From Actinomycetota bacterium (lineage in GTDB: Bacteria; Actinomycetota; Aquicultoria; Aquicultorales; Aquicultoraceae): 22,962 nt of DNA. Location: the NCBI GenBank assembly GCA_030017355.1, contig JASEIR010000014.1, positions 1 through 22,962 on the forward strand, given 5' to 3'. Under the pieces are notes generated by a model, which was not told where the DNA came from, did not search any database, and saw only the letters and a list, made by a program, of their open reading frames with translations. Shown here in pieces: positions 1 to 6,602 of this stretch (position 1 is the first letter of the stretch; each line of letters begins with the position of its first letter). The position numbers and the translations under genes were made by a program.

Positions 1-30
1 ATTGCCACGGCACTTTCAGTGCCTCGCAAC
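1..30 (-). repeat. Copy of a dispersed 'CATTGCGAGG' repeat with hairpin
   Basis: On the reverse strand this reads as TTGCGAGGCACT followed by the other half of a hairpin and GTGGCAAT. The first 12 bases match the start of a repeat unit at 22725. The hairpin is GGCACT (9-14), loop TTC, AGTGCC (18-23). Repeats beginning CATTGCGAGG are widespread non-coding elements in bacteria. No gene is visible here. Confidence 0.6.
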
Positions 31-50
31 AGGCTTAGGCAATCTCAAAT

Positions 51-89
51 AAAGAGCAGACCGGAGACGGGCAAAAGAGCAGACCGGAG
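51..89 (+). repeat. Direct repeat (AGACCGGAG family) abutting ligA
   Basis: A 16-base sequence ending GCAGACCGGAG occurs exactly twice (51-66 and 74-89), a period of 23, joined by ACGGGCAAA. The same module recurs at 2861-2892 with a 7-base internal duplication, and in degenerate form at 22760-22795 and 22889-22920. The second copy contains the GGAGG that appears to be the ligA ribosome binding site. Confidence 0.75.
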
Positions 90-97
90 GGATTTCA

Positions 98-2119
98 ATA
101 AAGCAAGTCGAGGATGTCATAAGGCGAGCTGAAGAGCTAAAGAGCTTGCTTAATTATCATAATTATCGATATTATGTGCTTGATGCGCCGGAGATATCAG
201 ATGCTGAATATGATGAATTGATGCAGGAGCTAATCGAGATTGAAGCGGCGCATCCAGAACTAATTACCCCTGACTCCCCAACACAAAGGGTTGGCGGAGA
301 ACCGTCTGATGCTTTCAAGCCAGTAAAGCATAGGGCAAAGATGCTTAGTCTTGCCAACGCATTTTCATTTAGTGAACTTACTGCATTTTTTAATCGGATA
401 TGTGGCGAGCTGGGTACAAAACAGATAGAGCTTGTCTGCGAGCTAAAAGTCGATGGTGTTGCAGTGTCGCTGGTCTTTGAGCACGGTATGTACGTAAGTG
501 GTGCTACAAGGGGTGATGGGGAGGTTGGCGAAGATATAACTGCAAATGTAAAGACCATTCAATCTCTCCCATTGAGACTTTTTCTTGAAGCAGCGCCAGA
601 CATCTTAGAAGTTCGTGGGGAAGTTTATCTTTCAAAAAAGCAGTTTGAACAAATAAATAAAGAACGGGCTGAGTCTGGGCAACCTCTGTTTGCAAATCCA
701 AGGAACGCTGCAGCTGGGTCATTGCGCCAGCTTGACCCAAAAGTTACAGCTACAAGAAACCTCGATATTTTTGTTTATGGCCTTGGCTATGTCACGGGAG
801 TTGAGTTTACAGATCACTGGCAATCACTTCAATATCTAAAAGCAGCTGGGTTGAAGGTAAGCGATCACATTAAAAAAGTTAAGTCAATTGATGAGGCGTA
901 CGAGTTTTGTGAAGTCTGGCAAGAAAAACGCCACTTGCTTCCTTTTGAAATAGATGGAGTTGTGATTAAAGTAAACTCATACGAGCAGCAGAAAAAGCTT
1001 GGCTTAACAAGCAAGGCTCCACGGTGGGCAATAGCTTATAAATTTCCTGCCGAACAGAAGACAACAAAATTGATTGATATTGAGTTAAATGTAGGACGGA
1101 CTGGAGCCGTAACACCAACCGCGGTGCTTGAGCCAGTAGTAGTTGCTGGCTCCACAGTAAGCAGGGCAACTTTACACAATGAGGATGAGATAAAACGAAA
1201 GGATATTAGAATAGGAGATATTGTCATTGTTCAAAAAGCTGGCGATGTTATCCCGGAGATTGTAGCACCAGTTATAAGCAAGCGAACGGGAAAAGAAAAA
1301 TCTTTTAAGATGCCCAAAAAGTGCCCATCGTGCGGTGGAGAGGTGGTGCGGCCGCGTGGTGAGGCTGTAGCGCGTTGCGTTAATATGAACTGCCCAGCTG
1401 TAATTTACGAGCGTGTGATTCATTTTGCAAGCCGCCAAGCCATGGATATAGAGGGCCTTGGTGAATCAGTTGCAAGGCAGCTTTTGGATAAGAAAATGAT
1501 CAAGGATGTTGCCGATATTTATTATTTAAATAAGGATCAGCTGCTTGAGATAGAACATTTTGCTGACAAGGCCGCCGATAATTTATACTTGGCTATACAA
1601 AAATCTAAGGAAAGGCCCTTGTCAAGACTGCTCTTTGCCCTTGGAATAAGATATGTTGGAGCCCATGTTGCTGAAGTTCTGGCTGATAATTTTACGTCGG
1701 TAAATGATTTAGCTAGTGCATCCTTTGACGAGCTAGTTGCAATCCCTGAGATTGGGCCACGGATTGCAGAGAGCATAAACAGCTTCTTCCGTGAAGAGAG
1801 AAATCAGGCTGTCATTAAGAAGTTACTTGATGCTGGAGTTAAAATGGAGCAGGAGAAAAAGGTGGAAGGTGAGGTAAGTCCAAATACAAGTAAGCTTAAG
1901 GGCTTGACCTTTGTCTTTACGGGGGCACTTTCGCAGTTAACTCGCTCTGAAGCTGAAAATATCGTTAAATCAATGGGGGGTAGGGCGTCCTCAAGTGTTA
2001 GTAAAAAAACAGATTACGTTGTGGCGGGTGAGAGCCCAGGCAGCAAGTATGATAAAGCAAAGGAGTTGGGGGTAAAAATCATATCTGAGGATGAATTCAA
2101 GAGGTTAGTTAGTGAATAA
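98..2119 (+). CDS. ligA: NAD-dependent DNA ligase LigA
   Basis: Seals nicks in duplex DNA using NAD+, in replication and repair. From the ATA at 98 the protein is about 673 residues, the family's usual length. Domain Ia has the NYHNYRYYVLDAP motif, the adenylated lysine lies in KVDG (K117 in this numbering), and a four-cysteine zinc finger follows (C-x2-C-x14-C-x4-C, codons at 1322, 1331, 1376, 1391). Helix-hairpin-helix repeats and a C-terminal BRCT domain (about 1890-2110) complete it. The start is odd: the frame is open from 53, but no ATG, GTG or TTG occurs before the TTG at 146, which would cut off conserved N-terminal helix residues. ATA at 98 sits 7 bases after GGAGG (86-90) and gives a normal N-terminus; ATT at 92 is too close to it. 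The product is certain, the start is not. It overlaps the next gene by 8 bases. Confidence 0.96.
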   Translation: MKQVEDVIRRAEELKSLLNYHNYRYYVLDAPEISDAEYDELMQELIEIEAAHPELITPDSPTQRVGGEPSDAFKPVKHRAKMLSLANAFSFSELTAFFNRICGELGTKQIELVCELKVDGVAVSLVFEHGMYVSGATRGDGEVGEDITANVKTIQSLPLRLFLEAAPDILEVRGEVYLSKKQFEQINKERAESGQPLFANPRNAAAGSLRQLDPKVTATRNLDIFVYGLGYVTGVEFTDHWQSLQYLKAAGLKVSDHIKKVKSIDEAYEFCEVWQEKRHLLPFEIDGVVIKVNSYEQQKKLGLTSKAPRWAIAYKFPAEQKTTKLIDIELNVGRTGAVTPTAVLEPVVVAGSTVSRATLHNEDEIKRKDIRIGDIVIVQKAGDVIPEIVAPVISKRTGKEKSFKMPKKCPSCGGEVVRPRGEAVARCVNMNCPAVIYERVIHFASRQAMDIEGLGESVARQLLDKKMIKDVADIYYLNKDQLLEIEHFADKAADNLYLAIQKSKERPLSRLLFALGIRYVGAHVAEVLADNFTSVNDLASASFDELVAIPEIGPRIAESINSFFREERNQAVIKKLLDAGVKMEQEKKVEGEVSPNTSKLKGLTFVFTGALSQLTRSEAENIVKSMGGRASSSVSKKTDYVVAGESPGSKYDKAKELGVKIISEDEFKRLVSE

Positions 2120-2807
2120 CAAAGAGGTCCCATGGACAATCAGTGATGTGTTGGTCGCTTTGGTTATATTTGTTATAGTGGTAACCGGCGGCTCGTTTGT
2201 TCTGGTTAGACTGTTATCAAATATTTTGCCGAAGGGCGGCCCAATAATATCCCTTTTTATTGGGTATTTTATTTTGTTTTTGTTGATAGGATATTTCGTT
2301 ATCGTGCGAAGACGCTCAAATTGGTCGACTTTAGGTTTTCGGCCCTTTGATTTTTCAAGAAGCCTTGGTTTGGTCTTAGCCTTGTTTATTATCGTTAAAA
2401 TTATTACTGCAGCTTATGCATCTATTGCTCAAAGATTTGGCTTGGAGCAGGCTCAAGATGCTCTAAGAAGGATTCCTGAGATATTTGGGAAAAATGCCTT
2501 AGGCATTTTTCTAGCAATTGTGATTGTTGCTGTAGTTGCGCCTCTGGTTGAGGAGGCATTTTTTAGAGGATTTATATATCCTGTTTTTAGGCGACGGTGG
2601 GGGGTGGCAGTTGGGATTGTGGCAAGTGGCTTGCTTTTTGCGCTATTTCATTTTAATCTCTTTTTGTTTTTCCCAATAGCAGTTTTTGGTTTTGTTCTCG
2701 CGTATCTGTTTGAGATTACCAACTCGCTGTGGCCGTCGGTTATGTTGCATATGCTTAATAACTTTTTGTCTGTTGTTTTGATATACTATATTGGAGTTTC
2801 GGCTTGA
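2112..2807 (+). CDS. CPBP-family intramembrane glutamic protease
   Basis: A 231-residue polytopic membrane protein of the CPBP (CAAX protease and bacteriocin-processing, Abi) family. Several hydrophobic segments are clear, at about 13-35, 44-65, 79-100, 130-150 and 160-225. The family motifs are intact: EEAFFR (E147, E148, R152), a histidine in LFHFN (H180) and HMLNN (H213, N216, N217). Members cleave within or next to the membrane, and many bacterial ones have unknown substrates. The GTG start lies inside the end of ligA (8-base overlap), so translation is probably coupled. No bacteriocin or prenylated-protein gene is nearby to suggest a substrate. Confidence 0.85.
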   Translation: MNNKEVPWTISDVLVALVIFVIVVTGGSFVLVRLLSNILPKGGPIISLFIGYFILFLLIGYFVIVRRRSNWSTLGFRPFDFSRSLGLVLALFIIVKIITAAYASIAQRFGLEQAQDALRRIPEIFGKNALGIFLAIVIVAVVAPLVEEAFFRGFIYPVFRRRWGVAVGIVASGLLFALFHFNLFLFFPIAVFGFVLAYLFEITNSLWPSVMLHMLNNFLSVVLIYYIGVSA

Positions 2808-2840
2808 TGCGGTAAGAAGTTAAATCAGTGAAAAGCAGTT

Positions 2841-2856
2841 GCCCGATAAATCGGGC
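2841..2856. repeat. Small hairpin GCCCGAT-AA-ATCGGGC
   Basis: A perfect 7-base inverted repeat with a 2-base centre, in the spacer between the CPBP gene and gatC. A bulged relative lies at 4844-4860. There is no T-run after it, so it is not a typical intrinsic terminator. Confidence 0.55.
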
Positions 2857-2860
2857 CCAG

Positions 2861-2892
2861 GAGCAGACCGGAGACCGGAGACGGGCAAAAGA
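2861..2892 (+). repeat. AGACCGGAG-family repeat, second copy
   Basis: Matches 54-78 base for base except for a 7-base duplication (ACCGGAG) in the middle, which suggests slippage or modular assembly. It is followed by GGGGCAAGGGACCGAGG, similar to text in the 3'-terminal repeats. Confidence 0.75.
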
Positions 2893-2917
2893 TAGGGGCA
2901 AGGGACCGAGGAAAAAT

Positions 2918-2961
2918 AATTCAAAATTCAAAATTAAAAATTGCATTTTGAATTTTGAATT
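2918..2961. repeat. AT-rich perfect inverted repeat, 17-base arms
   Basis: The left arm (2918-2934) and right arm (2945-2961) are exact reverse complements of 17 bases, built from repeated TTCAAAA units around a 10-base loop. A related but non-palindromic stretch lies at 22547-22578. It could form a hairpin in the RNA between the CPBP gene and gatC. It has no T-run and is probably a mobile or decaying repeat. Confidence 0.75.
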
Positions 2962-2968
2962 TCTTTTA

Positions 2969-3049
2969 GCGGCAGTCTGCAGTCTGCTTTTAAAGCTGCG
3001 GTCTGCGGTCAGGCTCCGAAGGAGCCTATAGCGGCGGTCGGCGGTCGTT
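2969..3049. repeat. GC-rich modular repeat with AGGCTCC hairpin
   Basis: Contains tandem CAGTCTG units (2972-2987), GCGGTC units (about 2998-3010), a perfect hairpin AGGCTCC-GAA-GGAGCCT (3011-3027) and further GGCGGTC units (3031-3046). The same hairpin core and flank recur at 10767-10821. The module ends only a few bases before the gatC ribosome binding site. Confidence 0.7.
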
Positions 3050-3067
3050 ATACAGGAGGGCAATTAT

Positions 3068-3352
3068 ATGGCAATCAGCGAAAAAGATGTAAAACACGTG
3101 GCGTGGTTAGCAAGGCTGGCCTTAACTGATGAAGAAGTTCAAAAGTTTACGCAGCAGCTTGACGTCATTCTTGAACATGCAGGAAAAATTGCAGAGCTTG
3201 ATGTGGAGAATGTTCCTCCCACATCGCACGCTATACCGATAAGGAATGTTTTTCGCGAGGATGAAGTAGGAGTTTGCTTGGCACCTGAAGAGGCTCTGCT
3301 TAATGCACCAAAGAAAGAGAATCAATCATTTGTAGTGCCAAGAATTGTTTGA
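3068..3352 (+). CDS. gatC: Asp/Glu-tRNA amidotransferase subunit C
   Basis: Small subunit (94 residues, normal size) of the GatCAB complex, which converts mischarged Glu-tRNA(Gln), and often Asp-tRNA(Asn), to the amide form. GatC wraps around and stabilises GatA. The N-terminal helix pattern (VKHVAWLARLALT), the central PTSHAIPIRNVFREDEV stretch and the C-terminal VPRIV are typical. The start has a strong AGGAGGG (3054-3060) seven bases before ATG. gatA follows after 19 bases. The spacer upstream is a mosaic of repeats running up to the ribosome binding site. Confidence 0.95.
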   Translation: MAISEKDVKHVAWLARLALTDEEVQKFTQQLDVILEHAGKIAELDVENVPPTSHAIPIRNVFREDEVGVCLAPEEALLNAPKKENQSFVVPRIV

Positions 3353-3371
3353 TCACTAAAATGGAGGATAA

Positions 3372-4826
3372 ATGGAACTCTATCAAATGACTATTCACGA
3401 GCTGCACGAAAAGCTTGTGGCAAAAGAAATAAGTGCAAAAGAAATCACTGAGAGCGTTTTCTCGCGCATAGATAAAGTTGAAGATAAGGTTAAGGCTTAT
3501 CTTCTGATTACTAGGGATACGGCATTTGAGCAAGCAAAAGACATCGATGAAAAGATTGCAGCAGGTGAGAAAATAAGCCCGCTGGCAGGTATCCCAGCAG
3601 CAATCAAGGATGTAATGTGCACGCGCGGAGTTCGCACAACGTGTGGCTCCAAAATACTTGAAAACTATGTCCCAGTATATACATCGACTGCTGTGGAAAA
3701 CCTTTTACGTGAAGGAATTGTGATGACAGGTAAGACCAACATGGACGAATTTGCCATGGGCTCATCAAATGAGAACTCAAGATTTTTCCCAACGCACAAT
3801 CCTTGGGATCTAGAAAGAGTTCCAGGGGGGTCGAGTGGAGGTTCGGCAGCTGCGGTTGCAGCCGACGAAGCAATCTTCTCACTTGGATCAGACACCGGTG
3901 GCTCTATTAGACAGCCGGCTGCTTTGTGCGGTGTAGTTGGCATGAAACCAACGTATGGCTTGGTTTCAAGATATGGTCTTATTGCTTTTGCATCATCCCT
4001 TGACCAAATTGGGCCGTTTACCAAGGATGTTACTGATTGCGCCATTGTCCTAAATTATTTAATTGGGCACGATCCTATGGATTCAACGTCAGTAAAGATA
4101 GATAAGCCAGATTACACAAAAGCACTGGTTGGTGACCTTAAAGGGATAAGAATAGGGGTACCTAAAGAACTCATGGCTGAAGGGATTGACTCGCAAGTAA
4201 AGTCGGTAGTTGAAAATGCGATTAGGATACTTGCAGAGAATGGTGCGTTGGTTGCTGAAACATCGCTTCCAAATCTTGCCTACGCACTTTCTGCATATTA
4301 TATAATAGCTCCGGCTGAGGCTAGCTCAAACCTTGCGCGTTTTGATGGTGTAAGATACGGCTACCGAGTACCAGATGCCGAAGACCTCATGGATATGTAC
4401 ATGCGTACCCGTGCGGAAGGTTTTGGAGACGAAGTTAAAAGAAGGATTATGCTTGGAACTTATGCCTTAAGCGCTGGGTATTATGAAGCTTATTATGGTA
4501 GGGCTCAAAAGGTAAGAACTTTAATTATTAATGATTTTAATAGAGCATTCGATGAATTTGATGTTTTAGTATCGCCAACATCACCTACCACAGCTTTTAA
4601 AATCGGTGAAAGAATTGCCGATCCTTTGCAGATGTACCTTTCAGATATATGCACAATACCGGTAAATCTGGCAGGAATTCCCGGCATATCGGTGCCGTGC
4701 GGTATGGTTGATGGACTGCCTGTGGGTTTGCAGATTATAGGTAAATCGCTTGGCGAGGAAATGGTATTAAGAGTTGCTTATAACTTTGAACAACTCTTTG
4801 GCTGGAAAGAAAAACCGAATTTATAG
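3372..4826 (+). CDS. gatA: Asp/Glu-tRNA amidotransferase subunit A
   Basis: Amidase-signature glutaminase subunit, 484 residues. It releases ammonia from glutamine or asparagine and channels it to GatB. The full Ser-cisSer-Lys triad is visible: K79 (AAIKD), S154 (in GGSSGG) and S178 (GSDTGGSIR), the numbering known for staphylococcal GatA. The ATG start has GGAGG nine bases or so upstream. It lies between gatC and gatB in the classical gatCAB order. The 70-base spacer to gatB begins with a repeated phrase, AGGGTATAGGG, that also follows leuC and serA in variant form. Confidence 0.97.
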   Translation: MELYQMTIHELHEKLVAKEISAKEITESVFSRIDKVEDKVKAYLLITRDTAFEQAKDIDEKIAAGEKISPLAGIPAAIKDVMCTRGVRTTCGSKILENYVPVYTSTAVENLLREGIVMTGKTNMDEFAMGSSNENSRFFPTHNPWDLERVPGGSSGGSAAAVAADEAIFSLGSDTGGSIRQPAALCGVVGMKPTYGLVSRYGLIAFASSLDQIGPFTKDVTDCAIVLNYLIGHDPMDSTSVKIDKPDYTKALVGDLKGIRIGVPKELMAEGIDSQVKSVVENAIRILAENGALVAETSLPNLAYALSAYYIIAPAEASSNLARFDGVRYGYRVPDAEDLMDMYMRTRAEGFGDEVKRRIMLGTYALSAGYYEAYYGRAQKVRTLIINDFNRAFDEFDVLVSPTSPTTAFKIGERIADPLQMYLSDICTIPVNLAGIPGISVPCGMVDGLPVGLQIIGKSLGEEMVLRVAYNFEQLFGWKEKPNL

Positions 4827-4843
4827 GGTATAGGGTTCAGAAA

Positions 4844-4860
4844 AGCCGATTCATCGGGCT
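4844..4860. repeat. Imperfect hairpin in gatA-gatB spacer
   Basis: AGCC(G)AT-TC-ATCGGGCT, a short stem with a one-base bulge. It resembles the perfect hairpin at 2841-2856, which suggests a small repeat family between genes of this operon. Weak on its own. Confidence 0.35.
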
Positions 4861-4896
4861 AAGTAGAGGATTAACAATCTTGAATTTGGAGGAAGA

Positions 4897-6342
4897 ATGG
4901 AGTTTGAAAGCATAATTGGCTTAGAAATACATGTGGAGCTTGCAACAAAGAGCAAGATGTTCTGCGCTTGCAGCACCCGGTTCGGAGAAGAACCGAACAC
5001 CCAGACCTGCCCCGTATGTTTGGGCCTCCCAGGGTCATTGCCAGTTGCCAATGAAAAAGCCATTGAATATGTTATAAAATCTGGGCTTGCAGTTGGCTGC
5101 GACATTTCCCTGTACAGCGTGTTTCATCGCAAAAATTATTTCTATCCGGATATGCCAAAGAACTATCAAATATCTCAATACGACCTTCCTTTGTGCGTAA
5201 ACGGCCATATTGATCTTGATATGGAAGGCTACGAGACAAGGATAGGAATTACAAGGATACATCTTGAGGAAGATACCGGAAAGCTAATTCACGTTGGTGG
5301 AGCTGGGCGAATTGCTGGTGCTGAATACAGCTTGGTTGATTTTAACCGAGCTGGAGTGCCGCTTATGGAGATTGTTTCTGAACCTGATATAAGAACACCT
5401 GAAGAAGCTAAGGCTTACGCGCAGAAACTAAGGTCTATTCTTTTAGCACTTGGAGTCTCAGATGTCAGTATGGAGAAAGGGTCTATGAGGGTAGATGCCA
5501 ATGTCTCTATTAGGCCAAAAGGATCAACCGAGTTTGGCGTAAAAACGGAATTAAAGAACTTAAATTCTTTTCGCTCTCTTCAAAGAGCTCTTGCATATGA
5601 GATTGAGCGTCAGAAAAAAGCAATAGAGGCAGGCGAAGTAATAGTTCAAGAAACCCGTCATTGGGATGAGAATAAAGGGGTGACAAGCACTCTTAGGACA
5701 AAAGAATACGCACATGATTATCGTTATTTCCCAGACCCAGACCTAGTACCAATGGAGTTTAAAAGCGATTGGATTGAAAAGCTAAGGGCAGAACTTCCTG
5801 AACTTCCTGATGAGCGGAAACAAAGGTTCATGAAAGACTACGGTTTACCTGCTCATGATGCACGGCTGCTTACTGAGGATAAACCAATGGGAGACTTTTT
5901 TGAAGAGACCATTGCTTTATATAAAGGTGATCCGAAGTTCGTAAGTAACTGGCTGCTGGGAGATATCTCGTATTATCTAAATACTGAAAATCTAGAGATT
6001 GATGAGACTGCTATAACTCCGAGGCATCTTGCTGATTTGCTAAGACTTATAGATCAAGGTGTAATAAGCGGGAAGATAGCTAAAGAAATATTTCCAGAGA
6101 TATTTGAGACTGGTAAGCTTCCTCAGGTTATTGTTGAGGAAAAAGGCATGACGCAGATAAGCGATGAGTCTGAGATATCAAGCATCGTTGATCTAGTGCT
6201 TCAAGAAAATCCTGGTGCTGTTAAGGAATATCGCGAGGGCAAGGAGCGAGCGCTTGGATTTTTAGTTGGACAAGTAATGCGCTTAACCAAAGGGCGAGCA
6301 AATCCCCAGCTAGTAAACCGTCTATTAAGAGAAAAACTTTAA
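4897..6342 (+). CDS. gatB: Asp/Glu-tRNA amidotransferase subunit B
   Basis: The 481-residue subunit that binds mischarged tRNA, phosphorylates the acyl group and amidates it with ammonia from GatA. The N-terminal IIGLEIHVEL motif is typical. The zinc-site cysteines are C23, C25, C38 and C41 (FCACS and TCPVC). The cradle domain (HRKNYFYPDMPKNYQIS) and the helical plus YqeY-like C-terminal tail (from about residue 330, ending GRANPQLVNRLL) are present. The ATG has GGAGGA at 4888-4893. A complete gatCAB suggests the organism makes Gln-tRNA(Gln), and perhaps Asn-tRNA(Asn), indirectly. It is the last gene before a terminator. Confidence 0.97.
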   Translation: MEFESIIGLEIHVELATKSKMFCACSTRFGEEPNTQTCPVCLGLPGSLPVANEKAIEYVIKSGLAVGCDISLYSVFHRKNYFYPDMPKNYQISQYDLPLCVNGHIDLDMEGYETRIGITRIHLEEDTGKLIHVGGAGRIAGAEYSLVDFNRAGVPLMEIVSEPDIRTPEEAKAYAQKLRSILLALGVSDVSMEKGSMRVDANVSIRPKGSTEFGVKTELKNLNSFRSLQRALAYEIERQKKAIEAGEVIVQETRHWDENKGVTSTLRTKEYAHDYRYFPDPDLVPMEFKSDWIEKLRAELPELPDERKQRFMKDYGLPAHDARLLTEDKPMGDFFEETIALYKGDPKFVSNWLLGDISYYLNTENLEIDETAITPRHLADLLRLIDQGVISGKIAKEIFPEIFETGKLPQVIVEEKGMTQISDESEISSIVDLVLQENPGAVKEYREGKERALGFLVGQVMRLTKGRANPQLVNRLLREKL

Positions 6343-6496
6343 ACTTTAACCATGTAAGCCAATCCCTTGATCGAGGCCTATTTAAAGTTCCCAGATAAAA
6401 ATACGTAACCAAAGGAAGAGCATTACTGCTCCATTTGCGCCCGGGAAAACACCAATCACTTCAATGCTTAAAAATTTATTTTGTAATTGCCCAGGA

Positions 6497-6541
6497 AATA
6501 GCAGTGTATCTTGGCAAAAGATGCACTATTTTTGCTTTTTT
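6497..6541 (+). terminator. Rho-independent terminator after gatB
   Basis: The stem pairs AATAG (6497-6501) with CTATT (6526-6530) and TGTATCTT (6505-6512) with AAGATGCA (6518-6525), one G-U pair, with a 3-base bulge and a 5-base loop. A T-rich run interrupted once by GC follows to 6541. It lies 155 bases after the gatB stop and 62 bases before the cytochrome start. It may end the gatCAB transcript or act as an attenuator in the cytochrome leader. Confidence 0.65.
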
Positions 6542-6602
6542 ATGATAGGAGCTAAAGCTTTTGGGTATCAGTCCTTAGCTCTATGGCAGGGAGTGGCATG
6601 CC
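6541..6602 (+). promoter_or_regulatory. Structured leader of the cytochrome gene, possible GEMM-like element
   Basis: A perfect 7-base inverted repeat, GAGCTAA (6549-6555) and TTAGCTC (6575-6581), precedes ATGGCAG (6583-6589), whose GGCA can pair with TGCC at 6599-6602. The pieces CTAAAGC, GGG and ATGGCAG appear in the order found in GEMM (c-di-GMP/cGAMP) riboswitches, and GGCAAA at 6513 could be the 5' piece. The canonical ACGCAAAGC is not matched exactly, and the last stem would bury the gene's own ribosome binding site. The hairpin potential is solid; the riboswitch identity is a guess. The rest of 6343-6496 shows nothing I recognise. Confidence 0.3.

Noticed and set aside
172..558. Minus-strand open frames opposite ligA and many other genes
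   Set aside because: They are shadows of strongly conserved + strand genes, with no recognisable motif.
2112..2807. CPBP protein as part of a bacteriocin or abortive-infection system
   Set aside because: No precursor peptide, transporter or toxin gene is nearby; its neighbours are housekeeping genes.
2755..3063. Open frames on both strands across the 2808-3060 spacer
   Set aside because: They are made almost wholly of repeat modules, with no plausible ribosome binding site or domain.
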